Part shown: piece after piece, positions 41,101 through 51,799 of the stretch | Layout of the letters: every line of letters starts with the position of its first letter | How positions within the stretch are numbered: position 1 is the first letter of the stretch | DNA from: Sorex araneus | Lineage: Eukaryota; Chordata; Mammalia; Eulipotyphla; Soricidae | Assembly: GCF_027595985.1 (NCBI RefSeq) | Contig: NC_073304.1 | Coordinates: 222,074,223 to 222,138,222, forward strand | Length of the DNA stretch: 64,000 nt | Reading direction: 5' to 3' | Notes under the pieces: generated by a model | Told to the model about the DNA's origin: nothing | Databases searched by the model: none | The model's input: only the letters and a program-made list of their open reading frames with translations | Program-made: the position numbers and the translations under genes

Positions 41101-44100
41101 GTTTGTGCACCCTGGATGCAGCTCGATACTGTCAGTTCCGTACCCCGAAAATGTTGGGTGTCGCCTGGCAGGCGAAAGCTGTGCGCTGCTGCCCAGGTGG
41201 AGCTGGGGCCCGGATTGCTGGACTCTTCTGGCCCCTGCGGTGGGGAGGTGGCAGAGCTGATGGGACCCGCGGTCCAAGACTTTCCCTGAGTGGTAGCGGA
41301 GAGGCAGAAGGTGGAGGACTGGGAAGGGAGGAGTCGGGGGACTCGGCAGGGGCCTCAGAGCTCCCGCCCTTTCTCGGGGCTCCCGCTGGATCCGAGTGTG
41401 AGTCACCGGCGGCTCGGCTGAGTCTTCAGGGCAGCTGAGCCCAGCCATGAGGCGCCGCCTTCCGGGATGGGCTCCGCGTGGGCATCTCTGCGGCATGCCG
41501 GGGACAGCAGAGTGGCCGCGCTTCCTGCCTGTGACGGGGAGAGGGAGATGGTCACTGGGTGGGAGCCTGGACAGGAGGTGGGGAAAGAGGAGGGAAAAGA
41601 GTGGGGGGGAGGAGACAGGGCTGGGCAGGGCAGGGCAGGGGTGAAGGTGGGGAGAACAGGGCCCAGCAGAGAGTAAGGGTGAAGAGCTGGGTGGGGGGGA
41701 GGGGCGGGGAGGGCGCCTGGCCGGCAGCATCCCAGGAAGGAGGCCCGGGATGTGTTTAGGAAGTGTGGGGTAAGTAGGGTCTGCTGGGAGGGAATGTGAT
41801 GTCCATGGGGCACCCAGATAGGGGTAGCTTGAAGAATCCCAGCTGGGGGTGGGATTTGTAGGGGTTCCCGCTGGGCCCTCCGTGCCAGCCCGCCCCCGCC
41901 TCTGCAGGACAGACTCGGTTCTGAACGAGGAGCAGCAGGGCCAGCAGCTCTGGGGCGGGGTAGGGGTGAGCAGCGGTCCCAGGGCACTGCCCACTGCGAC
42001 GCCAAGTTGTCCTCCTGGCACCACCTTGGGAGGGAATAGGGTCTCTGCCATGTTCCCGAGACCCGAGGCTGCCCTGTTTGGTTGGAAGCCCACAGTCTGG
42101 ACACGACTGAGTATCCTTCCAGCCCCCAAAAGGCCCCCCCCGGCCCCTGCCCGTTGGGAGGCAGAGGAGCCCGCGGAGTTCTGGGCAGCCCCTCCAGCCC
42201 AGGCCTTGGGTCACGGATGATCCCATCATCTCCCCCCAGATGAAATATATTCAGGACTTCCAGAGGGAGAAACAGGAGTTCGAGCGGAACTTAGCCCGAT
42301 TCAGGTAAGGCGGCGGCTCCTAGAGGAAGGCCCTGTGGGCCCGGGCGCGGCAGGACCAGAGCTGTGTGGACCCCACCGGCGGGCCAGACCACCAGCAGTG
42401 GGGGCGCCCCTGCCCTCTGCTGATAATTGCTCCCCATGGCCTGGCTAGGGAGGACCACCCCGACCTAATCCAGAATGCCAAGAAGTCGGACATCCCCGAG
42501 AAACCCAAAACCCCCCAGCAGCTGTGGTACACCCACGAGAAGAAGGTGTACCTCAAAGTGCGGCCAGATGTGAGTGTCCGCCAGGGGCAGGGTGGTGGGC
42601 GCACGGCGGAGGCCACGGGGGAGCCGCGTCAGGCCGGCTGGGCACGGGGCTCGGTGCAGGGGAGCAGGAGAGGAGGCCCCTCCCCAGGGGGGGCTGCATG
42701 GACAGGGCCTGGGCCAGCTGGCGTGTGTGCGTGTGCGTGTGCGTGAGCGCCTGACCCCTCGCACCTGGCGGGACGCCACCGCCTCTCTGCCTTCTCCTCC
42801 TGGCCTGTGGGGGACACGCGTGTGACCTCCTGTGGCCTGAGGGGGCGGGGGGCCTCAGTGCCCCCCTCCCCTCTCCCCTCCCTGAGCCCTGGCTGCCTGT
42901 GTGTGTCTGACGGCTTTTGGTTTGCAGGCCACTACGAAGGAGGTGAAGGACTCCCTGGGCAAGCAGTGGTCTCAGCTCTCGGACAAAAAGAGGCTGAAAT
43001 GGATTCATAAGGCCCTGGAGCAGCGGAAGGAGTACGAGGTTAGGTTTCCGCTGCGCTCCGCCCCGGCCGGCTCTTCACGAGCCTCTGCCCTCGGACTCTG
43101 TGGCCTCCGCTCTCTGCGGGAGGCAGTCACTCCCCTCCCCCACACCGAGGGAGGGGCCTTCTGGGCCCCTCACCTCTGGCCCCCGCCCCTTGCCCCGCCC
43201 CACGCCCCCCACCACCCCCCATGAGATCTCAGGCTAGGGCAGGGCAGGGCACCACGTTCCGTGTGACACGGCGGACATGCGGCCACCCCCCAGCTTCGCT
43301 CCCTGCCCCCCCTCCCCAGCGGCTCTCCCCCCTCCCCTGCCCCCCAGCTAACCCCGCGCCCCCCCATTGCCCTCCGCCCCCCTGCCCTGGCTCTGCAGGA
43401 GATCATGCGCGACTATATCCAGAAACACCCCGAGCTGAACATCAGCGAGGAGGGCATCACCAAGTCCACCCTCACCAAGGCCGAACGCCAGCTCAAGGAC
43501 AAGTTTGACGGGCGACCCACCAAACCACCTCCGTGAGCATCATCGCCCGGGGTGGGGCGGAGCAGGGCCCGGCCGGCCAGCCAGCCACGCTGCCCTAGGC
43601 CGCCCTGGTCGCTCACGGGGACCTCCCGCCCGACAGGAACAGCTACTCGCTGTATTGCGCAGAGCTGATGGCCAACATGAAGGACGTGCCCAGCACGGAG
43701 CGCATGGTGCTGTGCAGCCAGCAGTGGAAGCTGCTGTCGCAGAAGGAGAAGGACGCCTATCACAAGAAGTGTGACCAGGTGAGCGGCGGGGGCCGGAAGG
43801 CTGGGGGTCAGGGGGCAGCCGGGCCCCAGCCAGCGAGAAGGCCTCAGACCCACCTCGCTCCCCCTTCCTTTCCCAGAAAAAGAAAGATTACGAAGTGGAA
43901 CTGCTCCGTTTCTTAGAGGTGAGATGCGGCAGGAGGGTGTGTGTGTGTTTGGGGGGGGGGGTAGGCTGGCAGAGAGGACGGAGACGCAGGCCCCCATGCT
44001 CCCTCTTCCGCCACGAGCAGAGCCTGCCCGAGGAGGAGCAGCAGCGGGTCCTGGGGGAGGAGAAGATGCTGAGCATCAACAAGAAGCCCGCCACCAGCCC

Positions 44101-47100
44101 GGCCTCCAAGAAGCCAGCCCAGGACGGGGGCAAGGTGGGCCCGGGGGGAGGCACTGCCCAGCGGGAGGGCGGGGAAGCAGGGGCGCCCTGGCTGGCACCA
44201 CCTGACCCTCCCCCCTCCTGCAGGGTGGCTCCGAGAAGCCCAAGAGGCCCGTCTCAGCCATGTTCATCTTCTCCGAAGAGAAGCGGCGGCAGCTGCAGGA
44301 GGAGCGGCCGGAGCTGTCGGAGAGCGAGCTCACGCGCCTGCTGGCCCGCATGTGGAATGACTTGTCCGAGAAGAAGAAGGTCAGGCTGGCCACACCAGAG
44401 GGGCTGCCGGGCTCCAGCCTGGGCCGGCGTCTGCCGGGGGCAAGCCGCCTTGCCTCCCCCCGGCCCCATGTGAGCCACACGCGTGCCTGGGCTCAGACAG
44501 CAGGGCTGGGAACCGGCAGGCCGGAAGGCGGGAAGCTGTCAGCGGAGAGCTGCTGGCTCCCCGGGGAGCGGCGCTGGCTGCTCGCGGGGCTGGGCCGGGC
44601 TGGAGACATCTGCAGCAGCCCACGCGCGCCCTGCTGGCTCCTGGCGGGGAGAGAGCGCGCCCGACTTCTGGGCTAGGAGCGCGCGCCCTCTGGGGGTGGC
44701 TGTGGGACTTACACCCTGGGCCGTCCCTCCCACCCACAGGCCAAGTACAAGGCCCGGGAGGCAGCGCTGAAGGCCCAGTCGGAGAGGAAGCCGGGCGGGG
44801 AGCGCGAGGACCGGGCCAAGCTGCCAGAGTCGCCCAAGAGAGCCGAAGAGATCTGGCAACAGAGCGTCATCGGCGACTACTTGGCCCGCTTCAAGGTTGG
44901 CGGGGTGTGGGGAGGGAGTGGCTTCCCTACCTGCCCACGCGGGCTGCCTCCAGCCCCCGGGGGCCCCCCTCTCACAGCGGATTCCCCCCCCACACACTGT
45001 CCCCAGAACGACAGGGTGAAGGCCTTGAAAGCCATGGAGATGACCTGGAACAACATGGAGAAGAAGGAGAAGCTCATGTGGATCAAGAAGGCAGCCGAAG
45101 ACCAAAAGCGATACGAGGTGGGGAGTGGGAGACGAGGGTCTCGGGGGAGTCGGGGCACTGCCCTCCACTCAGGAGGACTCACCTGGTGTCTTCCCTGGGT
45201 GGGACCTGAAGCGGGGCGGTCCAGGCTTGGTTGTGTGACCGCGAGAGAGTCTCTGGCTACCTTTCCCAGGTCTCTCACGTGCCAGTCACACCGGGGTGAT
45301 GACGGTCAGCCCAGGCTTGCGAAGGGGACGCCCCTCCAGAGCAGTGCCCGACAGACGGCTGCTCAGCCACGGTCGGCTCTGCCTTGCCCTGGGGCCGGAG
45401 CGATAGTGCGGTTGCCTTTTGCAGCAGCCAGCCCGGGTTCAGTCCTTGACATCTCAGCCCCGCCAGGAGAGATTCCTGAGCACAGAGCCAGGGGTAACCC
45501 CTGATCACCGCCGGGTGTGGCCCCATGACCCAACCCAACAAAGACTCCCGCTCGGGTAGCGATGGCTGGGGCGTCGCAGGGGTCAGAGATGAGGTGTGTG
45601 AACTCTCTGGGTCTCCTGCAGAGAGAGCTGAGCGAGATGCGAGCACCCCCAGCGGCGGCAAATTCATCCAAGAAGATGAAGTTCCAGGGAGAGCCGAAGA
45701 AGCCCCCCATGTGAGGATCTGTGGGCCGCAGCCACCCCTGGGGCCAGAAGGCTCCTCGGCGGCCGTCCTGACCGCCGTGTACCGCCCACCTCTGCCCCCC
45801 CCCAGGAACGGTTACCAGAAGTTCTCCCAGGAGCTGCTTTCCAACGGGGAGCTCAACCACCTGCCGCTGAAGGAGCGCATGGTGGAGATCGGCAGCCGCT
45901 GGCAGCGGATCTCACAGAGCCAGAAGGAGCACTACAAGAAGCTGGCCGAGGAGCAGCAGAAGCAGTACAAGGTGCACCTGGACCTCTGGGTGAAGGTGAG
46001 GCAGCGGGCCCGGGACGGGCTGCCTGTGGGTCTGTGCCTGGCCGCCTGACAGGCTGGCGATTGTTAGGCCAGAGGCCAGGGTGCCAGGATTCAGAGAGAT
46101 CCACTGATTTGCCCACAGCTGGTAAATCAAAATCTCTGACTCAGAGTGACTTCTCCCTGTCCCGCGGGGGCCAGGGGGCCTCTCCCAGACTTTGGCTTGG
46201 CTTGGCCTCCAGCTGTGGGGACCCCACCTCACCCTTGCCCTCCTGTCCCTGGGTTGCGCAGGCAGGTCATGTGACCATTACCAAAATGGAGTCGACTCTC
46301 TTCTCCCAGCCACCAGAGAGTTTGGCTGAGAACCCACCCAGGGGAGTAGGGCTAGGTGTCCAGAGGTCGGGCGTGGGGCTGGAGTGACAGCAGGTGTGGG
46401 GGGCTTGCCCTGCACGCCGCTGACCTGCAGTTAATCCCTGCCATTCCACACGGTTCCCCAAGCTCACCAGGAGTGGTCACTGAGCACAGAGCCAGCAGTA
46501 GCCCCTGAGCACTGCCAAGTGTGCTCCCCCCAGTAAAACAACCCTGGGCTGCCCCCCCTGACTCCAGGAAGACCCAGGCGCTGGGGCTTCATCTGAGTGG
46601 ACCAGTAGTAGTAGTGCGAGAACTGCTCTCTTTGGGAGGGGGGTGCTTCGGAAGTCAGGGGGTCAGAAGCAGAAGTAGCGGGTCTGGGCTCCCAGGGTTC
46701 TGTGCAGAAACCCATGGTGCAGAGGCCGGCACGACAGTGCAGCGGGTAAGGCGCTTGCCCTGCACGCGGCCGGCCCAGGTTCAATCCCTGTCACCCCACA
46801 AAAACGCACAGGTGGGTCCTGAGCGCTGCCGGGTGTGGCCCAGAAACAAAAACTGAAGCCCGTGGTACAGGGTGATGGGGGGAGGGAGGATGGGTGATGT
46901 TGTGTCGGGGACAGTGGTCGGGGGCACGCTAACCCGCACCCCCTCTGCCTCCTCTAGAGTCTCTCTCCACAGGACCGGGCGGCGTATAAAGAGTACATCT
47001 CCAATGTGAGTGTGGGGGCCCCGGGCCACGGGGCGGGGGCCGGCCGGGGGTGTTCTGGGCCTCATGGCCACCCCGTTGTCCCCGTCCTCTCCAGAAACGT

Positions 47101-47631
47101 AAGAGCATGACCAAGCTGCGAGGCCCGAACCCCAAGTCCAGCCGGACTGCCATGCAGTCCAAGTCGGTGAGGCGTCCCTCCCCAAAGGGCGGGGCCCGGA
47201 GGGGGGCTCGCAGGGGCTGGGACGTGGCAGAGACCTCCCCCTCAACACGCCTCACCCCTCCAGGAGTCCGAGGATGAGGATGAGGAGGATGACGACGACG
47301 AGGACGAGGACGAAGAGGAGGACGATGATGAGAACGGGGACTCGTCCGAGGATGGAGGGGACTCGTCCGAGTCCAGCAGCGAAGATGAGAGCGAGGACGG
47401 GGACGAGGTGGGGCAGGCGGGACCAGGGGGCCCGGGTGGGGGGGGTTACTGGGCCCTGCAGGGCCGGGCCCCCGGTGACGGGCTACGTGCTCCTGCTCCC
47501 TCCAGAATGAGGAAGACGACGACGACGAGGACGACGATGAGGATGACGACGAGGACGAGGACAACGAGTCTGAGGGCAGCAGCTCCAGCTCCTCCTCCTC
47601 GGGGGACTCGTCGGACTCAGACTCCAACTGA
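38046..47631 (+). CDS. UBTF: UBTF (upstream binding factor, RNA polymerase I), 20 coding exons
   Basis: Nucleolar HMG-box architectural factor that keeps rDNA chromatin open and helps SL1/TIF-IB recruit Pol I. Coding exons: 38046-38103, 39324-39499, 40023-40106, 40197-40352, 42240-42304, 42449-42569, 42928-43038, 43399-43532, 43637-43778, 43877-43918, 44021-44134, 44224-44379, 44740-44895, 45007-45117, 45622-45710, 45806-45995, 46958-47005, 47095-47166, 47264-47407, 47506-47631. They sum to 2295 nt, 764 residues plus stop, the same length as human UBF1. Domains by position: N-terminal dimerisation region (1-110), six HMG boxes (about 112-180, 196-264, 298-362, 407-475, 482-549, 568-634), and an Asp/Glu/Ser tail (about 676-764). 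The start is the first ATG of the exon, with A at -3. Glu210, mutated in a human childhood neurodegeneration syndrome, is conserved. Substitutions versus human are few. Confidence 0.98.
38104..39323. other. UBTF: UBTF intron after the start-codon exon
   Basis: 1.2 kb, no SINE; C-run at 38605-38617 followed by (CA)n. No further feature seen. Confidence 0.7.
39324..39499 (+). CDS. UBTF: UBTF coding exon 3; dimerisation region
   Basis: Encodes [19 protein letters not shown], then [20 protein letters not shown] and WVEISNE; the Myb/SANT-like N-terminal dimerisation segment. Donor GTAACC. Confidence 0.97.
39670..39775 (+). repeat. MIR in UBTF intron
   Basis: CTGCCACTTTCTAGCTGTGT, then GGCCTTGAATACTTACCG and ATTGAATGAGGTGCTGGCAT. 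Confidence 0.75.
40023..40106 (+). CDS. UBTF: UBTF coding exon 4
   Basis: [20 protein letters not shown] and PYKGKKLK; residues 79-106, just before HMG box 1. Phase 0 at both ends. Confidence 0.97.
40197..40352 (+). CDS. UBTF: UBTF coding exon 5; HMG box 1 core
   Basis: [20 protein letters not shown] through YKELPEKKK, residues 107-158; the canonical P-x-x-P-x-x-x-F-F opening and [10 protein letters not shown] of an HMG box. Confidence 0.97.
40353..42239. other. UBTF: Longest internal UBTF intron
   Basis: 1.9 kb without a recognisable Sor SINE, mixed GC-rich and G-run sequence. No small RNA or exon recognised. Confidence 0.6.
42240..42304 (+). CDS. UBTF: UBTF coding exon 6; end of HMG box 1
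   Basis: [20 protein letters not shown]; third helix of box 1. It follows the longest internal intron (1.9 kb), in which I see no Sor SINE. Confidence 0.97.
42449..42569 (+). CDS. UBTF: UBTF coding exon 7; start of HMG box 2
   Basis: Residues 180-220, [20 protein letters not shown] and [19 protein letters not shown], including Glu210 (site of the human E210K gain-of-function variant). Confidence 0.97.
42928..43038 (+). CDS. UBTF: UBTF exon 8, the UBF1-specific cassette
   Basis: 111 nt, phase 0 at both ends, residues 221-257 ([20 protein letters not shown] to QRKEYE), exactly the 37 residues missing from the UBF2 isoform in mammals. Skipping removes most of HMG box 2 without a frameshift. 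The donor is GTTAGG, off consensus at +3. Confidence 0.97.
43399..43532 (+). CDS. UBTF: UBTF coding exon 9
   Basis: [20 protein letters not shown] then [18 protein letters not shown]; linker between HMG boxes 2 and 3. Donor GTGAGC after a split Pro codon. Confidence 0.97.
43637..43778 (+). CDS. UBTF: UBTF coding exon 10; HMG box 3
   Basis: [19 protein letters not shown] through [12 protein letters not shown], residues 302-349. Confidence 0.97.
43877..43918 (+). CDS. UBTF: UBTF coding exon 11 (micro-exon, 42 nt)
   Basis: [14 protein letters not shown], the C-terminal helix of HMG box 3. Phase 0 on both sides, so it could be skipped in frame. Confidence 0.96.
44021..44134 (+). CDS. UBTF: UBTF coding exon 12
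   Basis: [20 protein letters not shown] then [15 protein letters not shown]; linker before box 4, with two substitutions against human (S for N, P for Q). Confidence 0.96.
44224..44379 (+). CDS. UBTF: UBTF coding exon 13; HMG box 4
   Basis: [20 protein letters not shown] through [11 protein letters not shown], residues 402-453; classic HMG KPKRPxSA opening. Confidence 0.97.
44740..44895 (+). CDS. UBTF: UBTF coding exon 14
   Basis: [40 protein letters not shown] and YLARFK; end of box 4 and start of box 5. Confidence 0.97.
45007..45117 (+). CDS. UBTF: UBTF coding exon 15; HMG box 5
   Basis: [20 protein letters not shown] then [15 protein letters not shown], residues 506-542. Confidence 0.97.
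45393..45540 (+). repeat. Sor SINE in UBTF intron
   Basis: GGGGCCGGAGCGATAGTGCG to CGCCGGGTGTGGCCCC. Confidence 0.85.
45622..45710 (+). CDS. UBTF: UBTF coding exon 16
   Basis: [20 protein letters not shown] and FQGEPKKPP; linker into HMG box 6. The upstream intron holds a Sor SINE. Confidence 0.96.
45806..45995 (+). CDS. UBTF: UBTF coding exon 17; HMG box 6
   Basis: [20 protein letters not shown] through [19 protein letters not shown], residues 572-635. Confidence 0.97.
46085..46150 (-). repeat. MIR fragment, reverse
   Basis: ACTGATTTGCCCACAGCTGG followed by TAAATCAAAATCTCTGACTC resembles the reverse MIR core. Confidence 0.55.
46377..46850 (+). repeat. Two Sor SINEs in UBTF intron
   Basis: 46377-46535 and 46720-46850, both + and diverged. 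Confidence 0.82.
46958..47005 (+). CDS. UBTF: UBTF coding exon 18
   Basis: [16 protein letters not shown], 16 codons, phase 0 at both ends. The upstream intron contains two Sor SINEs and a MIR. Confidence 0.96.
47095..47166 (+). CDS. UBTF: UBTF coding exon 19
   Basis: [20 protein letters not shown] and QSKS; basic patch before the acidic tail. Donor GTGAGG. Confidence 0.96.
47264..47407 (+). CDS. UBTF: UBTF coding exon 20; acidic tail I
   Basis: 48 codons, almost only Glu, Asp and Ser ([16 protein letters not shown] start, [11 protein letters not shown] end). Confidence 0.95.
47506..47631 (+). CDS. UBTF: UBTF last coding exon (21); acidic/serine tail II
   Basis: 41 codons plus [23 protein letters not shown], then a Ser-rich block ending SSDSDSN. 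The acidic tail modulates Pol I and SL1 contacts and is a CK2 substrate. Confidence 0.96.
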   Translation, partial: NEEDDDDEDDDEDDDEDEDNESEGSSSSSSSSGDSSDSDSN

Positions 47632-48302
47632 GGCTCGGCCCCTCGCGGGGCTCCCCTCCCCGCCTCACCTCCTCGGTTTCTCCCCCATGTTCTGTCCCCT
47701 GCCCCGTGGCCCCTCCCCCACCTCCCACTTTTCTCTCTTTCTTTTTTAAAACACAAAATCTGGTGGGGGCAGGGGCCGGTGGCACCCAGGCCTGGACTCC
47801 GCAGCCTCAGACACTTGGCCCTGGGCGGCCCCTCGAGCGGCCATCAGACGGACCCACCGCCACGGCCTGGCCCACCCTCCCCGCATGGACAGCGGCCTGG
47901 GCGTGGGCTGGGGGCCCAGAGCATTGTGTGAGGCCCTCGGCACCTGCAGCCCGGCCCCGGGGAGGGTGGAAGCTTGGGGCGTGCCCCTTCCTCTCCCAAG
48001 GGGTGTGTGGCCCGGACCCTGACATTGGAACTGGAGGCAGGGGGCCCACGGGGAGCGGAGGCGGGCGCCGCCCCACAGCCCTCTCCCCTGCGCCCTGCAG
48101 GAGGAAGCTGCCTGGACCCGCTGGGGAAGGGGCAGGAGTTTTTTATATATGTGTATGTATATATTTTTTTTTTAAGCTCTGAGCTGTCAACGAGACGTTT
48201 CCTACCGATCTCGGCTGCCGTCTCTGTTGTCATTTCTGGGAGAGGGAGGGTGTAGGGGGTAGATCGGGGACTTTTTTTTAACTAGTCTCAATGCATATGG
48301 CA

Positions 48303-48383
48303 GTGTGTGTGCGCATGCGTGCGTGTGTGTGCGCGCGCGCGTGTGTGTGTGTGTGCGCGTGCATGTGTGTGTGTGCGTGTGTG
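48303..48383. repeat. (GT)n/(GC)n block in UBTF 3' UTR
   Basis: Alternating purine-pyrimidine run (GTGTGTGTGCGCGCGCGCGT type), a Z-DNA-prone sequence. Confidence 0.9.
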
Positions 48384-49730
48384 GCCTGTATATAGTGTGG
48401 GTGCAGAGCACGCGGGTGCGTGTGTGAGAGAGCTGGGGAAGCCCTCCGCAGTGTGAATCCAGACAAAGGGTCGCGGGAGACCATGCAGACGTGGGTCCTA
48501 GTGGGGACAGGCTGGGGCGACCCCTTTCTCTACATCCTCTTTGCCTAATCTCTGGTTCAGTTTTGGGATGTGTGCCGAAGCCGCTGTCTGCTTCTGTCCT
48601 GGCGTCCCTGTCAGGCACGGGAATCTGAACGGCTCCTGGCCCCTAGGGCCTGGCAGGATAGTGGGGAGGGGACCAGCCAGGGGTCCCTGAGAGCACGTAT
48701 CTGGTGTGAAACCCTCCGAACTCATCTGAGGGGCTCCCTAGCCCCCCACCCTACCCTAAGCTCAGAAGCCAGGCTTCAAAGATGTGGAAGCTGTTTTACA
48801 GGTATCTTGCCTTTCCCGACTCTTTGCCCTCCCCCTTCCTTTGATTTCTCAGGTCTGCTCCCTCCCCCTCTGCACCCCGGCCTGGGGGAGAGATCTGCCA
48901 AAGCTGCCAGTGCAGCGGGCCCTCCAGCACCGCCCCGACCCTGCCTCCAGCCAACTGCAAATTTTTGGTACCCGGGTTTGTAGACTCAATTAGCCAAGCC
49001 CCCTCTTCGCTGTGGTTTTCAGCTTTTCTGTTTGTTTTTTTGGTTAAATTTTGGCCTTTTCTTTCTCAGAATCATGTCAATGACCTATTTAATTGGGGCT
49101 TTGTGCTTTTCCACCTTCCCCCTCTGGACGAAAGCCAAGGGAGGGAGGGAGGCTGGTGTCCACTCCCTGAGGCCACGGGCAGACCTCCACCCCATCTCCC
49201 CTGGCCTGGACTCGGTGCTGGGGGTGGAGGGAGCTAAGGGCCGACCCTCCCCACTACCTCCCCTTTCCCTTGTTCTCATCCCGGAATTAGGTGCGGGGGT
49301 GGAGGGGTTCTATAGTAAGTTCTGTTTTCTTCCTGAGAGCCCCCACCAAGAACCCCATTTCCCTGTTTGAGTGCCCCTACATTGTTGTGTTTTAGTGGAA
49401 TGTTCTCATTTAAAAGCAACTTTGGGGCACTTTTTTCCTGTCTAAAAATGGAAAATATTTTACAGTCCAAACAGGGCGATGGGGGCGGGGTGGGGGTGCT
49501 GTAAGCGGTCACTCGGTGCGTTTTGGCACTGGGATGGAATGACTGGAGCAAAAGGACCTCCTCACTCCCCCCCCCATTTTATCCTAATATTTAAGGAGTG
49601 CTTTTTGTAGGTTTCAACAACAACCACAACTTGAATTTGTATCATGGGAGGGTGTGGCTTAGAGGTGTCTGCCTAAGCTTAAGGCCAACTGTGGAAGTTT
49701 TGTTTTCCCTTTTTTTTTTTTTTTTTGTAC

Positions 49731-49736
49731 AATAAA
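49731..49736 (+). terminator. UBTF: UBTF poly(A) signal AATAAA
   Basis: Hexamer preceded by TGTA and a T-tract and followed by TTGACTTGGTCTGGT, a GU-rich downstream element. The first intergenic SINE starts about 70 bases later. Confidence 0.88.
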
Positions 49737-49807
49737 GTGAAAAACAGATTTGACTTGGTCTGGTCACTGGGATCGATGAAGGTTGGGAGGTCAAGAATAA
49801 CTCAGGG

Positions 49808-50310
49808 GGACTGGAGTGATAGCACAGCGGGCAGGGTGTTTGTCTTCTTGCATGTGGCTGACCTAAGTTTGATTCCCCGCATCCCATATGGCCCCCTGAG
49901 CACCACCAGGGGTAATTCCTGAGTGCAGAGAGAGGAGTAACCCCTATGCATCACCGGGTGTGACCCAAAAAGCAAAAATAAAAAGTGGAGCTGGAGCAAT
50001 AGCACAGCGGGTAGGGCGTTTGCCTTGCACACGGCCGACCTGGGTTCAATTCCTAGCATCCCATATAGTTCCCTGAGCACCACCAGGGGTAATTCCTGAG
50101 TAGAGAGCCAGGAGTAAACCCTGTGCATCACCAGGTGTGACCCAAAAAGAAAAAAAGTAACTGCGGGGCTGAAGCAATAGCACAGCAGGTAGGGCTTTGC
50201 CTTGCACGTGGCTGACTCGGGCTCGATTCCTGGCATCCCATATGGTCCCCTGAATACTGCCAGGAGTAACACCTGAACATCACTGGGTGTGACCCAAAAA
50301 GCGAAAAAAA
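49808..50310 (+). repeat. Three tandem Sor SINEs after UBTF
   Basis: 49808-49985, 49987-50160, 50166-50310, head to tail. Confidence 0.9.
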
Positions 50311-50387
50311 AGTGACTCAGCATGTTCAATGTGCAAGGCCCCTTGAAGTCCACTTAACTTGCTGTTTTATGTGTGTGTTAGTGTATG

Positions 50388-51500
50388 TTTCTCAGACCAC
50401 ACCTGGGGATGCTTAGGGGTCACTCCTGGGAATGCTAGGGGGACCTTATGGTATGTCAGGGATCGAACCTGGATCGGCTACGTGCAAGGCAAGTGCTCTA
50501 CCCACTGGACTATCAGTCCAGCCCCTATCTCATTCTAGAGCCATAATCCCTGAAAATTCTCTTTAAGCATCTGCATTCACATTGTTCTATGCTATTGTTC
50601 TTGTTCAGTTCATACTAATAGCTGGCAATGATGTGGCACTAGTCAGGCCCCTGCCTTGCCTCGGTGAGACCTGGGTTCCAGCCCTGGCACCAGACTCACA
50701 CTACAAGTTATTTTCCTCCCAGAGGATATTGTGGGTACTGGACTCGAGGGTCAAGGGTTTACCCGAGTCACACAAGGGGCTATCTTAGGAGTTGGGGTAA
50801 CCTCACACCTTGAGCCCTCAGCCTCACCCTGGCAAAGAATGACGTTCTTAGCTCCACCCATGCTCAGATGGGAAACAGGCCCTGCTGAGCTGACTCACTT
50901 TCTGCCCTCAAGAAAAACAGCCTTTGTGCAGCGGGGGAGGGCACTTGTCTTGCACGTGGCCAGCCCAGGTTCGTCCCTAGCACCCCATATGGTCTCCAGA
51001 GCACTACCAGGGGTGATTCCTGGTTGCAAGTCCAGGAGTAAGCCCTGAGTACCCCCAGGTGTGCGCCCCCCCGCCCCCGCAAAGCACACACAGAAAAATA
51101 ACAGCTTTTGGGTGCTTGGGCAGGTTTTGTACAGCTAGTTGAGTCCTTGCCTTGCATGGGGCAGATTGGGGTTCAATCGCCAGCATCACCCTGAGCCCCT
51201 TCAAGGGTGACCCCAGAGCACTGCTTGGTGTGACCAAAAGAAAAAAGGAATCAAGCCTTGAAACACATGCTTTGTATGGGGGAGTCCTAGATCAATGAAC
51301 CACAAGGCCCCCAATAACCATCACAAAGCCCACATGCACAAGGAAGAGCCTTGGTATTGGAACAATAGTAAAGTGGGTATGGCACCTGCCTTGCACGTGG
51401 CTGACCTGGGTTCCACCCCCAGGACCACACAGGGTACCCCAAGCCCTGCCAGGCATGATCCCTGAGCTCTGAGCCAGGTGTGGCCCCCAAACAAAACAAA
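50388..51500. repeat. Sor SINE cluster
   Basis: Reverse 50388-50525; + copies 50925-51080, 51115-51240 and 51340-51500, diverged. 50526-50924 has only a short SINE-like piece. Confidence 0.75.
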
Positions 51501-51619
51501 GCCAGCCTTTCACAGACTGACTGGGTTCCTGGAACAATTAAAGGCTGGACCCTTGAACCATATACAAGGATCCCCCCTCAACCTACACACTCCTATTTGT
51601 GTAACATTTCTTTCTTTTC

Positions 51620-51798
51620 TTTTCTTTTTTTTTGCTTTTTTGGTCACACCCAGCGATGCTCAGGGGTTACTCCTGGCTTTGCACTCAGGAATTGCTCCTG
51701 GCAGTGCTTGGGGGACCATATGGGATGCCAGGGATCGAACCCAGGTCGGCCGCGTGCAAGGCAAACGCCCTACCCGCTGTGCTATCGCTCCGGCCCCC
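51620..51798 (-). repeat. Young reverse Sor SINE
   Basis: Near consensus; TGTGTAACATTTCTT before and TGTGTTACATTTCTT after it. Confidence 0.9.
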
Positions 51799-51799
51799 T

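Larger units (their letters stand above)
47632..49755 (+). other. UBTF: UBTF 3' untranslated region
   Basis: About 2.1 kb without SINEs, from the TGA to the AATAAA at 49731. Contains a (GT)n/(GC) block at 48303-48383 and a T-run immediately before the poly(A) signal. Confidence 0.85.

Noticed and set aside
42366-42410. CTCF-like CCAGCAGTGGGGGCGCC in a UBTF intron
   Set aside because: One extra G breaks the core spacing; weaker than the site at 6973.
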